From Flavobacteriales bacterium (lineage in GTDB: Bacteria > Bacteroidota > Bacteroidia > Flavobacteriales_G > JALEGO01), in NCBI GenBank assembly GCA_020628935.1, contig JAHDEG010000007.1, positions 156,530 to 220,529 of the forward strand: a stretch of 64,000 nucleotides of DNA, in the 5' to 3' direction. Below, piece by piece: positions 51,753 to 60,161 of this stretch (its first letter is position 1; each line of letters starts with the position of its first letter). The translations under genes and the position numbers were made by a program. The notes below the pieces were generated by a model. It saw nothing but the letters and a program-made list of their open reading frames with translations, made no database searches and had not been told where the DNA came from.

Positions 51753-53420
51753 TTAATTATTCTTTTTACCCCAAGAATCTCTTAACCCTACTGTTCCATT
51801 AAACACCTTTTTGTCTGTTGTTGAGTCTTTATCTAAGCTAAAATACCCTAAACGTAAAAATTGATACCCTTGTTTATCATCTGCATTAGCTAAAGCGATT
51901 TCGGCTTTTGCTGCGGGGATAACAGTTAAAGAATTTTCATTTAAATGTTCGGTAAAATGCTCTTCGCCTACATCAGGTTGTTCTGTTTTAAACAATCTAT
52001 CGTATTGTCTAACCTCAATTTCAGCGTTGCTATTAGCATCTACCCAATGTAGAGTACCTTTTGCTTTAACGCCAGAAGTATCGCTTCCACTTTTACTATC
52101 AGGATAATAGGTGCAATGTATTTCTGTTACTTCCCCCGTTACTTCATCCTTTTTAAATCCTTCACAATGAACAATATACGCATGTTTTAAACGCACATTT
52201 TTACCAGGAGCTAATCTAAAGTATTTTTTGTTTTGAGGCTCTTCTTTAAAGTCTTCTCTCTCAACATAAATCTCTCTACTAAAAGGAATTTCTCTATCAC
52301 CATCCTCACTATTCTCTGGGTTATTTTCTCCTGTTAACAGTTCTGTTTTTCTTTCAGGGTAATTTGTTATCACCAATTTAACAGGATCAAGAACGGCCAT
52401 TCTTCGATAAGCAGATTTATTTAAATCCTCCCGAACACAGTATTCTAAAAGAGCTACATCAATTACATTATTACGCTTAGCCAAACCTACTCTATCGCAA
52501 AACATACGAATAGAGGCTGGCGTGTACCCTCTTCTTCTTAACCCAGAAATAGTAGGCATTCGCGGATCATCCCAGCCAGAAACATGACCTTCTTCCACCA
52601 AACTAATGAGCTTACGCTTACTCATTATAGTATAATTTAAGTTTAAGCGGGCAAATTCAATTTGTCTTGAAGGATAAATGTTTAACTGTTCAATATACCA
52701 GTTGTAAAGTGGGCGATGAACCTCAAACTCTAAAGAACAGAGTGAGTGTGTAACATTTTCTATAGAGTCAGACTGTCCGTGAGCCCAATCATACATTGGG
52801 TAAATTTTCCACTTATCGCCTGTTCTATGATGAGTAACGTTTTTAATCCTATACATTAATGGATCTCTGAAATGCATATTAGGAGAAGCCATATCAATTT
52901 TAGCTCTCAAAACACGTTCACCATCAAGAAACTCGCCATTTTTCATGCGTTCAAAAAGGTCTAAATTTTCTTCAACAGACCTGTTTCTAAACTTACTTTC
53001 AATTCCAGGTTTAGTTGGCGTACCTTTTTCAAGGGCAATTTGCTCTGCTGATGAATCATCTACGTAAGCTTTTCTCTCCTTAATGAGCTTTATAGCCCAT
53101 TTATACAATTGATCGAAATAGTCAGAGGCAAAAAATTCGTTTTCCCAGTCAAAACCTAACCATTTAACGTCTTTTCTTATACTTTCTATATACTCAACGC
53201 TTTCTTTAACAGGGTTTGTGTCGTCAAAACGTAAATTTGTTATTCCTTTATATTTATCTGCTAATCCGAAACTTACACAAATAGCTTTAGCGTGGCCAAT
53301 ATGAAGGTATCCGTTAGGATGAGGAGGAAACCGGGTTACAATTTTCTCATGTTTGCCCGTTTCAAGGTCCTCTTTAATAATCTCTTCAATAAAATTTAAA
53401 CTTTGCTTGTCTTCAGTCAT
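51753..53420 (-). CDS. glnS: Glutaminyl-tRNA synthetase
   Basis: A 555-residue class I synthetase. I start it at ATG 53420, one base after the sppA stop; a TTG at 53429 would overlap sppA. The HIGH motif is His40-Ile-Gly-His43 (PPHPNGYLHIGHAKA) and the KMSKS equivalent is IMSKRKL (about 265-271). Two C-terminal beta-barrel anticodon-binding domains follow (about 330-545). GlnRS rather than GluRS is supported by length and by EFEVHRPLYNWYI. Having GlnRS means Gln-tRNA need not be made by GatCAB. Confidence 0.96.
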   Translation of the reverse strand: MTEDKQSLNFIEEIIKEDLETGKHEKIVTRFPPHPNGYLHIGHAKAICVSFGLADKYKGITNLRFDDTNPVKESVEYIESIRKDVKWLGFDWENEFFASDYFDQLYKWAIKLIKERKAYVDDSSAEQIALEKGTPTKPGIESKFRNRSVEENLDLFERMKNGEFLDGERVLRAKIDMASPNMHFRDPLMYRIKNVTHHRTGDKWKIYPMYDWAHGQSDSIENVTHSLCSLEFEVHRPLYNWYIEQLNIYPSRQIEFARLNLNYTIMSKRKLISLVEEGHVSGWDDPRMPTISGLRRRGYTPASIRMFCDRVGLAKRNNVIDVALLEYCVREDLNKSAYRRMAVLDPVKLVITNYPERKTELLTGENNPENSEDGDREIPFSREIYVEREDFKEEPQNKKYFRLAPGKNVRLKHAYIVHCEGFKKDEVTGEVTEIHCTYYPDSKSGSDTSGVKAKGTLHWVDANSNAEIEVRQYDRLFKTEQPDVGEEHFTEHLNENSLTVIPAAKAEIALANADDKQGYQFLRLGYFSLDKDSTTDKKVFNGTVGLRDSWGKKNN

Positions 53421-53421
53421 T

Positions 53422-55182
53422 TTACTCAACTTCTATATAATAAGGAATACGTGCTTGAACACCTTTTAACTGCATTGTTTTTTGAATGTACTCTACATAA
53501 GCATACCCTTTACCAAGTTGTTGCTTAAGCATTTTTGTTTGAACTTCTTCACCACTTAATTCTGCTACAATACTTTCCATAAAATCTTTCTTTTTAGGAA
53601 ACTCTTCAATCTGGTATCCATCCATCTTAGCTAATTCAACGGCTTTAGCAATAGCAGTATTTAATCCTCCAAAATCATCAATTAACCCAATTCGTTTAGC
53701 ATCAATACCACTCCAAACTCTTCCCTGGCCAATGCTATCTACTTGAGCTTTGGTAATTGAGCGACCTTGTGCTACTTTACCAATAAAATCGTCATAAATA
53801 TTTTCGACACCGTTTTGAATTATTGCTCTTTCGTTTTCGCTTAACGGCTTTACTAATGACTGAATATCTGCGTATTCGTTGGTTTTAACACCATCAAAAG
53901 TAATTCCCATTTTATTATTAAAAAATTGCTTTAGGTTAGGTACTACTCCAAACACTCCAATAGAACCTGTAATTGAATTTTCACTTGCGTAAATGTGATC
54001 TGCAGGGCATGAAATATAATATCCTCCACTTGCAGCAACGTTACCCATAGAAACTACTATTGGCTTAACTGCCTTAGCTAAATTCATTTCCCTCCAAATA
54101 ACATCAGATGCAAGAGCGCTTCCTCCAGGAGAGTTTACTCTAAGAACTATACTTTTAATATCGTCATCTTTTCTAGCCTCACGAATGTGCTTAGCAAGAG
54201 TTTCAGATCCAATCGCTTCAACTGAACCTTTGCCAGAATTTATATCCCCCTGAGCATAAATAACAGCAACTTTATCTTTTAAAATATCACTTTTTGTAAG
54301 AGGATCAATTACTTTACTGTATTTTGTCATACCAATAAGCTCTAAATCATCATCTTTATCGCTTCCAAGTTTTGCTTTAAGTATCGCTACTAATTCGTCT
54401 TTATACAAAGTGGAATCTGCCAAGCCCTGCTCTACGGCATCTTGAGCTGTTTGTATTTTTAATTCATTTGCAATTATATTTAATTCTTCAGCCGTAAGGT
54501 TTCTTGAGGATGCAATACCATTAACCATATGATTCCACAAGTCAGATATGTATTCTATTGTTTGCTCGCGGTTTGCTTCGCTCATTTTCTCTAAAATCAA
54601 AGGCTCAATTGCACTTTTAAATTTACCATGACGAATAATTTGAGGCTCAATTTCTAATTTTTCTAGCATTCCTTTTAAAAACATAGACTTAGAACTTAAC
54701 CCAGTAAACTGAACTACACCTTCAGGATAAACATATACTTTATCTGCAACTGAAGCCAGATAGTAATCTTTATGAGAAAACATTTCTCCGAAAGCAACAA
54801 TAAATTTCCCTGATTCTTTAAACTTAATAAGTTCATCTCTTATTTCTTCAACGGTTGCCATACCTGCTTGCATAAAAGTTGACTCTATTAATATGCCTTT
54901 AATATTATCGTCTTTCGCTGCTTTTGAAATATTGTTAAGGATGGTATTTAAGCCAATTGCTGGCTCTGGTTTAAATTTCATAAAATCGAAATTTGCAAGC
55001 GGGTTTTCATCTACCTTATCAAAAATGGGAACATCTAGTTTTAAATGTAAAATAGAAGATTTTTCAATAAGAACTTCTTTATCAGATATCGCAGCTACTG
55101 CTCCAATAACCAAAAAACATACTAAAAAGAAGGATCCGATTGCTAAAAGACAAGCAAAAAAGGTTGAGAAAAATTTTTTCAT
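53422..55182 (-). CDS. sppA: Signal peptide peptidase SppA, double-domain form
   Basis: A 586-residue membrane-anchored serine protease from ATG 55182 (MKKFFSTFFACLLAIG, an N-terminal anchor). It has the tandem-domain E. coli-type layout. Catalytic Lys189 lies in HGKFKSAIEPL in the first half and nucleophile Ser385 in NVAASGGYYIS in the second, with VNSPGGSAL as the oxyanion strand. It degrades leftover signal peptides in the inner membrane. It heads sppA-glnS-folB. TAATTTTG on the minus strand at 55238-55231 is its likely -7 element. Confidence 0.94.
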   Translation of the reverse strand: MKKFFSTFFACLLAIGSFFLVCFLVIGAVAAISDKEVLIEKSSILHLKLDVPIFDKVDENPLANFDFMKFKPEPAIGLNTILNNISKAAKDDNIKGILIESTFMQAGMATVEEIRDELIKFKESGKFIVAFGEMFSHKDYYLASVADKVYVYPEGVVQFTGLSSKSMFLKGMLEKLEIEPQIIRHGKFKSAIEPLILEKMSEANREQTIEYISDLWNHMVNGIASSRNLTAEELNIIANELKIQTAQDAVEQGLADSTLYKDELVAILKAKLGSDKDDDLELIGMTKYSKVIDPLTKSDILKDKVAVIYAQGDINSGKGSVEAIGSETLAKHIREARKDDDIKSIVLRVNSPGGSALASDVIWREMNLAKAVKPIVVSMGNVAASGGYYISCPADHIYASENSITGSIGVFGVVPNLKQFFNNKMGITFDGVKTNEYADIQSLVKPLSENERAIIQNGVENIYDDFIGKVAQGRSITKAQVDSIGQGRVWSGIDAKRIGLIDDFGGLNTAIAKAVELAKMDGYQIEEFPKKKDFMESIVAELSGEEVQTKMLKQQLGKGYAYVEYIQKTMQLKGVQARIPYYIEVE

Positions 55183-55230
55183 ATAGCGTAATAATTTGAT
55201 TAATAATACTTTAAACCATAAACTAGTATG

Positions 55231-55238
55231 CAAAATTA
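55231..55238 (-). promoter_or_regulatory. -7 promoter element for sppA-glnS-folB
   Basis: TAATTTTG on the minus strand (55238-55231) matches TAnnTTTG, giving a leader of about 43 bases. No TTG sits at the expected upstream distance, so the call is half-supported. Confidence 0.45.
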
Positions 55239-55249
55239 GGGCAAAAAAC

Positions 55250-55279
55250 TTGAAAATAGTTAAATATTACGTATTTTTG
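55250..55279 (+). promoter_or_regulatory. Bacteroidota-type promoter for the glycogen-synthase-like gene
   Basis: TTG (55250-55252), a 19-bp spacer and TATTTTTG (55272-55279) match the consensus exactly. Transcription would begin near 55285, about 37 bases before ATG 55322. This rules out longer in-frame starts such as 55196. Confidence 0.7.
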
Positions 55280-55321
55280 CAAAAGCAAAGGAATTCCGCA
55301 TCAAAATCTTATACTACGCTT

Positions 55322-56128
55322 ATGACAAAAATTCTTTACATCTCTCAAGAAATTCAACCTTACACTCCTGAAAACGAAATTTCTACTACGGTTAGAAATT
55401 TACCTGAATACATTCAGGGACTTAAAAAAGAGGTTCGGTTATTTATGCCTAAATACGGCTGTGTTAATGAACGTAGATATCAATTACACGAGGTTATTCG
55501 TTTATCAGGCCTTAACTTAGATATTGACAATGCAGACTATCCGTTAATAATAAAAGTAGCATCTGTTCCTCAAGCTAAAATGCAGGTGTACTTTATTGAC
55601 AATGAAGAGCTATTTCAAAGAAAAGCAATTTTTAAGGATGAGAATGGAGCTTTTTTTGAAGATAATGATGTGAGAAAAATATTCTTTTGTAGAGGTGTTT
55701 TAGAGACAATTAAAAAATTAGGATGGGTTCCAGATATAATTCACTGTAATGGATGGATGACTTCTTTAGTACCTATGTACATTAAGCAATCTTTCGCAAA
55801 AGACCCCGTTTTTGAGCAAACTCGAATTATTTACAGTGCATACAATGCTTGGGACGGTAATTTAAACACCGACCTTTATAAAAAAGCTGTTAACAACGAA
55901 GTTACAGAAGAAACATTAGCTAACATTAAAGATCCTAACTGGGAAAATCTTACAAAAATGGGTATTGAGTATGCCGATGGAGTAATTTTACATACAGACA
56001 ATAAAGAGGTAGAAAAATCTGTTAGTGATTTTAACAAACCATTTATTAAAGCATCAGGAGAAGAATCTTACGAAAATATTAATGCTTTTTACGATAAAAT
56101 TTTAGAAGAAAATTCTATTACTGCTTAA
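55322..56128 (+). CDS. Glycogen/starch-synthase-like protein, N-terminal GT5 domain only
   Basis: 268 residues from ATG 55322 (MTKILYISQEIQPYTPENEI). It is similar to the N-terminal Rossmann domain of glycogen synthase: LPEYIQGLKKEVRLFMPKYG, a RGVLETIKKLGWVPDIIHCNGW block and SLVPMYIK. The usual KTGGL substrate loop is replaced by PYTPENEIS, and the whole C-terminal ADP-glucose-binding domain is missing (full enzymes have about 480 residues). The same short form is frequent in Bacteroidota next to DUF4270 and glmS, so it is a lineage trait rather than a fresh truncation. Its activity is doubtful. Confidence 0.85.
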   Translation: MTKILYISQEIQPYTPENEISTTVRNLPEYIQGLKKEVRLFMPKYGCVNERRYQLHEVIRLSGLNLDIDNADYPLIIKVASVPQAKMQVYFIDNEELFQRKAIFKDENGAFFEDNDVRKIFFCRGVLETIKKLGWVPDIIHCNGWMTSLVPMYIKQSFAKDPVFEQTRIIYSAYNAWDGNLNTDLYKKAVNNEVTEETLANIKDPNWENLTKMGIEYADGVILHTDNKEVEKSVSDFNKPFIKASGEESYENINAFYDKILEENSITA

Positions 56129-56135
56129 TAAGCTT

Positions 56136-57482
56136 ATGATAAAACATATATCAATTTTTAGTCGGCTATACATAAGTATGGCCGTACTAGTTTTTACAGG
56201 ATTATTTTTAAACTCTTGTTCGAAAGATAGCGAGTTAGGAGCTGGAGCACTGGGTGACGATGCTTTAAACGGTTTAAGCACTGACACTTTCAATGTTTCC
56301 GTATCTACACAATTTGAAGACTCGTTTAAAGTTTTTAGCAGCACTACTTTTGAGTTATTGCAATTATTTAACACTGCCCCCCTGTATCCCTTAGGCGCTT
56401 TTACCGATGATCAATTCGGAAGAAGTGAGTCACAGTTAATTTGTCAGCTAGAAGCCCCAGAAGTTAGTTTGCAGGCCGATCAATTCAATGATGTAACCAT
56501 AGATTCTGTAGTGTTTGCCGTAAAAGTTGCAAGTGATTACGGATTTGATGACCCAATGTCTTTTCAACTATTTGAAATAACCGAAAACTTAAGCACAAGC
56601 AATGACTATTACTCCAACAATGTCTTTAATACGGGTAGTATGTTAGGCGAAACAGCTGTTAGTTCAATTAGCTCAAGCGATAGTGTTTTGGTTAATGGTA
56701 CAACGGAAGGAGCCCAACTGAGATTCACGCTACCTAATAGTTTTGGTTTAAGTTTGGTTGACAACGCACTTAACAATGATGCTAATTTTAAAGATGTGTT
56801 TAAAGGTTTTTTAATAAAAACTAATTTAACGACTTTAGATGCCACAAACTCAGGAAGAATATACTATACCGACTTATTAAACTCAATATCTGGGATTAGA
56901 GTATATTACAAACTATCTGGTGTAACCCAGCAAAGCATCCCCTTTTCTATAGAAGAAGAATCAGTTAAGTTTACTTTGTTTGATCACAGCTTTACCAACG
57001 AAGTAAATACCATTGTTACAAATGAGGATCAGAGTGATGTGAACATGATTCAATCTTTGAGAGGATCTAGAGTAAAAGTAGAGCTTAATAACTTAAGTGA
57101 ATTGGTAAATGACAATGTGTTTATATCAAAAGCGGAGTTAGTTTTCCCTATAAGTTCGCAGTCAAACATTTCAGACTTACCTCCTCATAATCAACTTTTG
57201 TTATTAAAAGAATCCGGAACAGATCTCGTTCATATAGAAGATAAAGCATTAGGTGCAGCACATTATGGAGGAGATTTTGAGCTTTCGACCGTTAGTTTCA
57301 CTTTTAACGTGACAAGGCATATACAAACACTTATAAAAGACAATAAAATTGTTGAAGGAGAGAAAAACGTATTGTTTTTAGTGCCAGATGGACTAGGAAT
57401 TTACGATCCTTCAAGAACATTGCTTACTGGCACTAATAGTAGCAATAAACCTTATTTAAAAATATATTTTGTAAATGTGTAG
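56136..57482 (+). CDS. DUF4270 lipoprotein
   Basis: 448 residues with a lipoprotein signal (LFLNSC, Cys28). It is a beta-rich domain protein of the Bacteroidota-specific DUF4270 family: an acidic GAGALGDDALNGL after the anchor, YPLGAFTDDQFGRS, and FNVTRHIQTLIKD near the end. Function unknown, with a probable outer-membrane location. It starts 7 bp after the synthase-like gene and ends 3 bp before glmS, which suggests one operon. Confidence 0.9.
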   Translation: MIKHISIFSRLYISMAVLVFTGLFLNSCSKDSELGAGALGDDALNGLSTDTFNVSVSTQFEDSFKVFSSTTFELLQLFNTAPLYPLGAFTDDQFGRSESQLICQLEAPEVSLQADQFNDVTIDSVVFAVKVASDYGFDDPMSFQLFEITENLSTSNDYYSNNVFNTGSMLGETAVSSISSSDSVLVNGTTEGAQLRFTLPNSFGLSLVDNALNNDANFKDVFKGFLIKTNLTTLDATNSGRIYYTDLLNSISGIRVYYKLSGVTQQSIPFSIEEESVKFTLFDHSFTNEVNTIVTNEDQSDVNMIQSLRGSRVKVELNNLSELVNDNVFISKAELVFPISSQSNISDLPPHNQLLLLKESGTDLVHIEDKALGAAHYGGDFELSTVSFTFNVTRHIQTLIKDNKIVEGEKNVLFLVPDGLGIYDPSRTLLTGTNSSNKPYLKIYFVNV

Positions 57483-57485
57483 CAA

Positions 57486-59324
57486 ATGTGTGGAATCGTT
57501 GGTTATTTAGGAAACAAACAAGCTTATCCAATCTTAATAAAAGGCCTTAAACGCCTTGAATACAGAGGGTATGACAGCGCAGGTGTAGCTATTTTAAACA
57601 ATGGTATTAACCTTTATAAATGCAAAGGTAAAGTTGCTGATTTAGAGGAGTTAACGAAAGATAAAGACACCGAAGGACACATTGGAATTGGACACACCCG
57701 ATGGGCCACTCATGGGTTGCCAAACGATGTGAATGCTCATCCTCACTATTCAGATTCGAGCTCTATTGTAATGATACATAACGGCATCATTGAAAATTAC
57801 AGCCCTTTAAGAAAAACTTTAGAAGCTAGAGGTTATAAATTTAGAAGTGAAACCGATAGTGAAGTACTCATAAATCTTATTGAAGAAGTTCAAAAGCAAG
57901 AAAAAGTGTCTTTGGCTGAAGCTGTTAGAAAAGCTTTGAAAGAAGTTGTTGGAGCTTACGCAATAGTTTTATTTGCTAAAGACTCTCCAGATGAGTTAAT
58001 TGCTGCCAAAAAAGGGAGTCCGCTTGTAATTGGAGTAGGTGAAAATGAATTTTACTTAGCTTCAGATGCTACACCAATTATTGAGTACACAAGAGATGTA
58101 GTTTACCTCGAAGATGAAGAGATAGCTGTTATAAGTAAGGCAGATGGACTTAATATTATTAATATTAAAAACCAAAAAATCACGCCTTATTTACAACAAT
58201 TAGAAATGGAAATTGAAGAGCTCGAAAAAGGCGGATATGATTATTTTATGCTTAAAGAAATTTTTGAGCAACCCCGTTCCATTGCAGATAGTATGCGTGG
58301 TAGAATTTCTCTTGATAAAAAAATAGTTTCTTTAGGAGGAATTAAAAATTATGAAGAAACACTTCTTAAAGCAAGAAGAATTATAATTATAGCTTGTGGC
58401 ACTAGCTGGCATGCTGGTTTAGTAGGAGAGTATTTATTTGAAGATTTAGCACGTATACCTGTTGAAGTTGAATATGCATCAGAATTTAGATACAGAAACC
58501 CTATTATTTATGAGGATGATGTAGTTATTGCTATTTCTCAGTCTGGTGAAACAGCCGACACCCTTGCCGCAATTGAATTAGCCAAAAAGCGAGGAGCTAC
58601 TATTATAGGTATTTGTAATGTTGTAGGATCATCTATTGCTAGAGCAACTCATGCTGGCTCTTACACACACGCTGGGCCAGAAATTGGAGTTGCTTCTACT
58701 AAAGCTTTTACTGCTCAAGTAACCCTTCTTACACTTATGGCCTTAAGTATAGGCTACAAAAAAGAAACATTACCCAAGCAGAGATATACGCAGCTTGTTG
58801 CCGAGCTTGAACAGTTACCTAGCAAAATAGTGAGAGCCCTAAAATTAAATGATCAGATTTATAAAATCTCTGAGTTATTTTATGAAGCTTCAAATTTTCT
58901 CTACTTAGGAAGAGGCTATAGTTTTCCTGTAGCTCTTGAAGGAGCTCTTAAGCTTAAAGAAATATCTTACATTCATGCTGAAGGATATCCTGCTGCAGAG
59001 ATGAAGCACGGCCCTATTGCTCTAATTGATGAGCAAATGCCCGTAGTTGTTGTAGCACCTAAAGCATCTTCTTATGAGAAAGTTGTAAGTAACATACAAG
59101 AAGTTAAAGCAAGAAAAGGTATTGTTATAGCTGTTGTTACCGAAGGTGATAATGTTATTAAAGATATCGCTGATCATGTGATTGAAGTACCTGAAGCAGA
59201 TGAAATTTTAATGCCAATAATTACATCTATTCCCCTTCAACTGCTTTCGTACCACATTGCTCTTTTAAGAGGGTGCAACGTTGACCAGCCAAGAAACCTA
59301 GCTAAGTCTGTTACAGTTGAATAA
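57486..59324 (+). CDS. glmS: Glutamine--fructose-6-phosphate aminotransferase
   Basis: A 612-residue enzyme that makes glucosamine-6-phosphate for peptidoglycan and lipid A. The N-terminal Ntn-glutaminase (1-230) opens with MCGIVGYLG and catalytic Cys2, with GIGHTRWATHG as the glutamine pocket. Two SIS domains follow (about 285-425 and 455-600) with CGTSWHAG, SQSGETADT and GAEGYPAAEMKHGP-like IHAEGYPAAEMKHGP. The C-terminus ends in KSVTVE, the usual ending. Length and motifs are intact. Confidence 0.97.
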   Translation: MCGIVGYLGNKQAYPILIKGLKRLEYRGYDSAGVAILNNGINLYKCKGKVADLEELTKDKDTEGHIGIGHTRWATHGLPNDVNAHPHYSDSSSIVMIHNGIIENYSPLRKTLEARGYKFRSETDSEVLINLIEEVQKQEKVSLAEAVRKALKEVVGAYAIVLFAKDSPDELIAAKKGSPLVIGVGENEFYLASDATPIIEYTRDVVYLEDEEIAVISKADGLNIINIKNQKITPYLQQLEMEIEELEKGGYDYFMLKEIFEQPRSIADSMRGRISLDKKIVSLGGIKNYEETLLKARRIIIIACGTSWHAGLVGEYLFEDLARIPVEVEYASEFRYRNPIIYEDDVVIAISQSGETADTLAAIELAKKRGATIIGICNVVGSSIARATHAGSYTHAGPEIGVASTKAFTAQVTLLTLMALSIGYKKETLPKQRYTQLVAELEQLPSKIVRALKLNDQIYKISELFYEASNFLYLGRGYSFPVALEGALKLKEISYIHAEGYPAAEMKHGPIALIDEQMPVVVVAPKASSYEKVVSNIQEVKARKGIVIAVVTEGDNVIKDIADHVIEVPEADEILMPIITSIPLQLLSYHIALLRGCNVDQPRNLAKSVTVE

Positions 59325-59332
59325 AAACCCGC

Positions 59333-59363
59333 GCTATTACTTCTTTTTGAAAGAAGTAATAGC
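59333..59363. terminator. Bidirectional terminator overlapping the end of the enoyl-CoA hydratase gene
   Basis: GCTATTACTTCTTT (59333-59346) pairs perfectly with AAAGAAGTAATAGC (59350-59363) around a TTG loop. On the plus strand it is followed by ATTTTTAG, 8 bases after the glmS stop. On the minus strand it is followed by GCGGGTTTTTATT. It includes the last codons (encoding FKKK and the stop) of the convergent gene. Confidence 0.8.
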
Positions 59364-60107
59364 ATTTTTAGTAAATTCTGAAAGTACTAAGCTACCACTA
59401 GTTACTGCTCTTTCTTTTAAAAGATCATCCCAATGATCTGTTCCTTTCCAAAGCACTTTTTTTAATTCTTCCATTGCTTCAGGATTATATTTTGATAAGC
59501 GATCTGCTAAACTCTCAACTTCTTGATCAAGAAGTTCTGTTGTTTCAAAAACATCGGTATACAAACCATTATTCAAAGCCCAATTTGCATCCCTCCATTC
59601 ACTTGCGTTAATTGCTAAAGCACCAAATGCAGATTTTCCTACTTTACGCTCTACAGCGGGTTCAATTACGAAAGGACCAATACCAATTGCTAACTCACTT
59701 AATTTAATGGCTGCAAACTTAGTTGCTAAGCAATAATCTACTGCTGCAGCTAAGCCAACTCCTCCTCCAACTGCTTTGCCTTGTATCCTTCCAATAATAA
59801 ATTTAGGACATGTACGCATTGCATTTATTACATTGGCGAACCCAGAAAAGAAAACTTTACCTGTTTCGGCATCTGAGATATTTATTAATTCATCAAAAGA
59901 TGCTCCTGCACAAAATGCACGATCTCCCTCACTTTTAAGAACAATAACTTTTGTGCTATCATCCTCCCCCAACTCGGTAATTGTTTCAGCAAGCTTAGAT
60001 AAAACTTTACCTGGCAAAGAATTACTTAAGGGATGAAAAAAAGTGATTGTAGCAATTGAATTGTTCAACTTTACCTCTACTCCACCTTGATTAACTGCTA
60101 CATTCAT
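59337..60107 (-). CDS. Enoyl-CoA hydratase/isomerase (crotonase) family protein
   Basis: 256 residues. I choose ATG 60107 (MNVAVNQGGVEVKL) because a TTG at 60125 falls inside a TATTTTTG -7 element. The crotonase fold is clear: RAFCAGASFDELI (oxyanion hole) and GKAVGGGVGLAAAVDYC. In the hydratase motif GGGCEL the first catalytic Glu is replaced by Gly118 (GGGVGL), while the second position keeps Glu138 (KLSELAIGIGP). Loss of the first acid suggests a reaction other than standard hydration, such as isomerisation or a decarboxylase-like step. It has its own promoter element and ends inside a bidirectional terminator. Confidence 0.85.
   Translation of the reverse strand: MNVAVNQGGVEVKLNNSIATITFFHPLSNSLPGKVLSKLAETITELGEDDSTKVIVLKSEGDRAFCAGASFDELINISDAETGKVFFSGFANVINAMRTCPKFIIGRIQGKAVGGGVGLAAAVDYCLATKFAAIKLSELAIGIGPFVIEPAVERKVGKSAFGALAINASEWRDANWALNNGLYTDVFETTELLDQEVESLADRLSKYNPEAMEELKKVLWKGTDHWDDLLKERAVTSGSLVLSEFTKNAITSFKKK
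59517..59536. repeat. 20-bp perfect palindrome inside the crotonase gene
   Basis: AACTTCTTGATCAAGAAGTT equals its own reverse complement. It encodes the ELLDQEV segment of the crotonase-family protein. Chance is possible in AT-rich coding sequence. Confidence 0.7.
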
Positions 60108-60122
60108 AATTCTAACTTTTTT

Positions 60123-60130
60123 CAAAAATA
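60123..60130 (-). promoter_or_regulatory. -7 promoter element for the crotonase-family gene
   Basis: TATTTTTG on the minus strand (60130-60123) fits TAnnTTTG. A start of transcription near 60117 would leave about 10 bases before ATG 60107. No -33 TTG is visible. Confidence 0.45.
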
Positions 60131-60161
60131 ATAAACGATATTAATTTTAAGTAAAATAATG

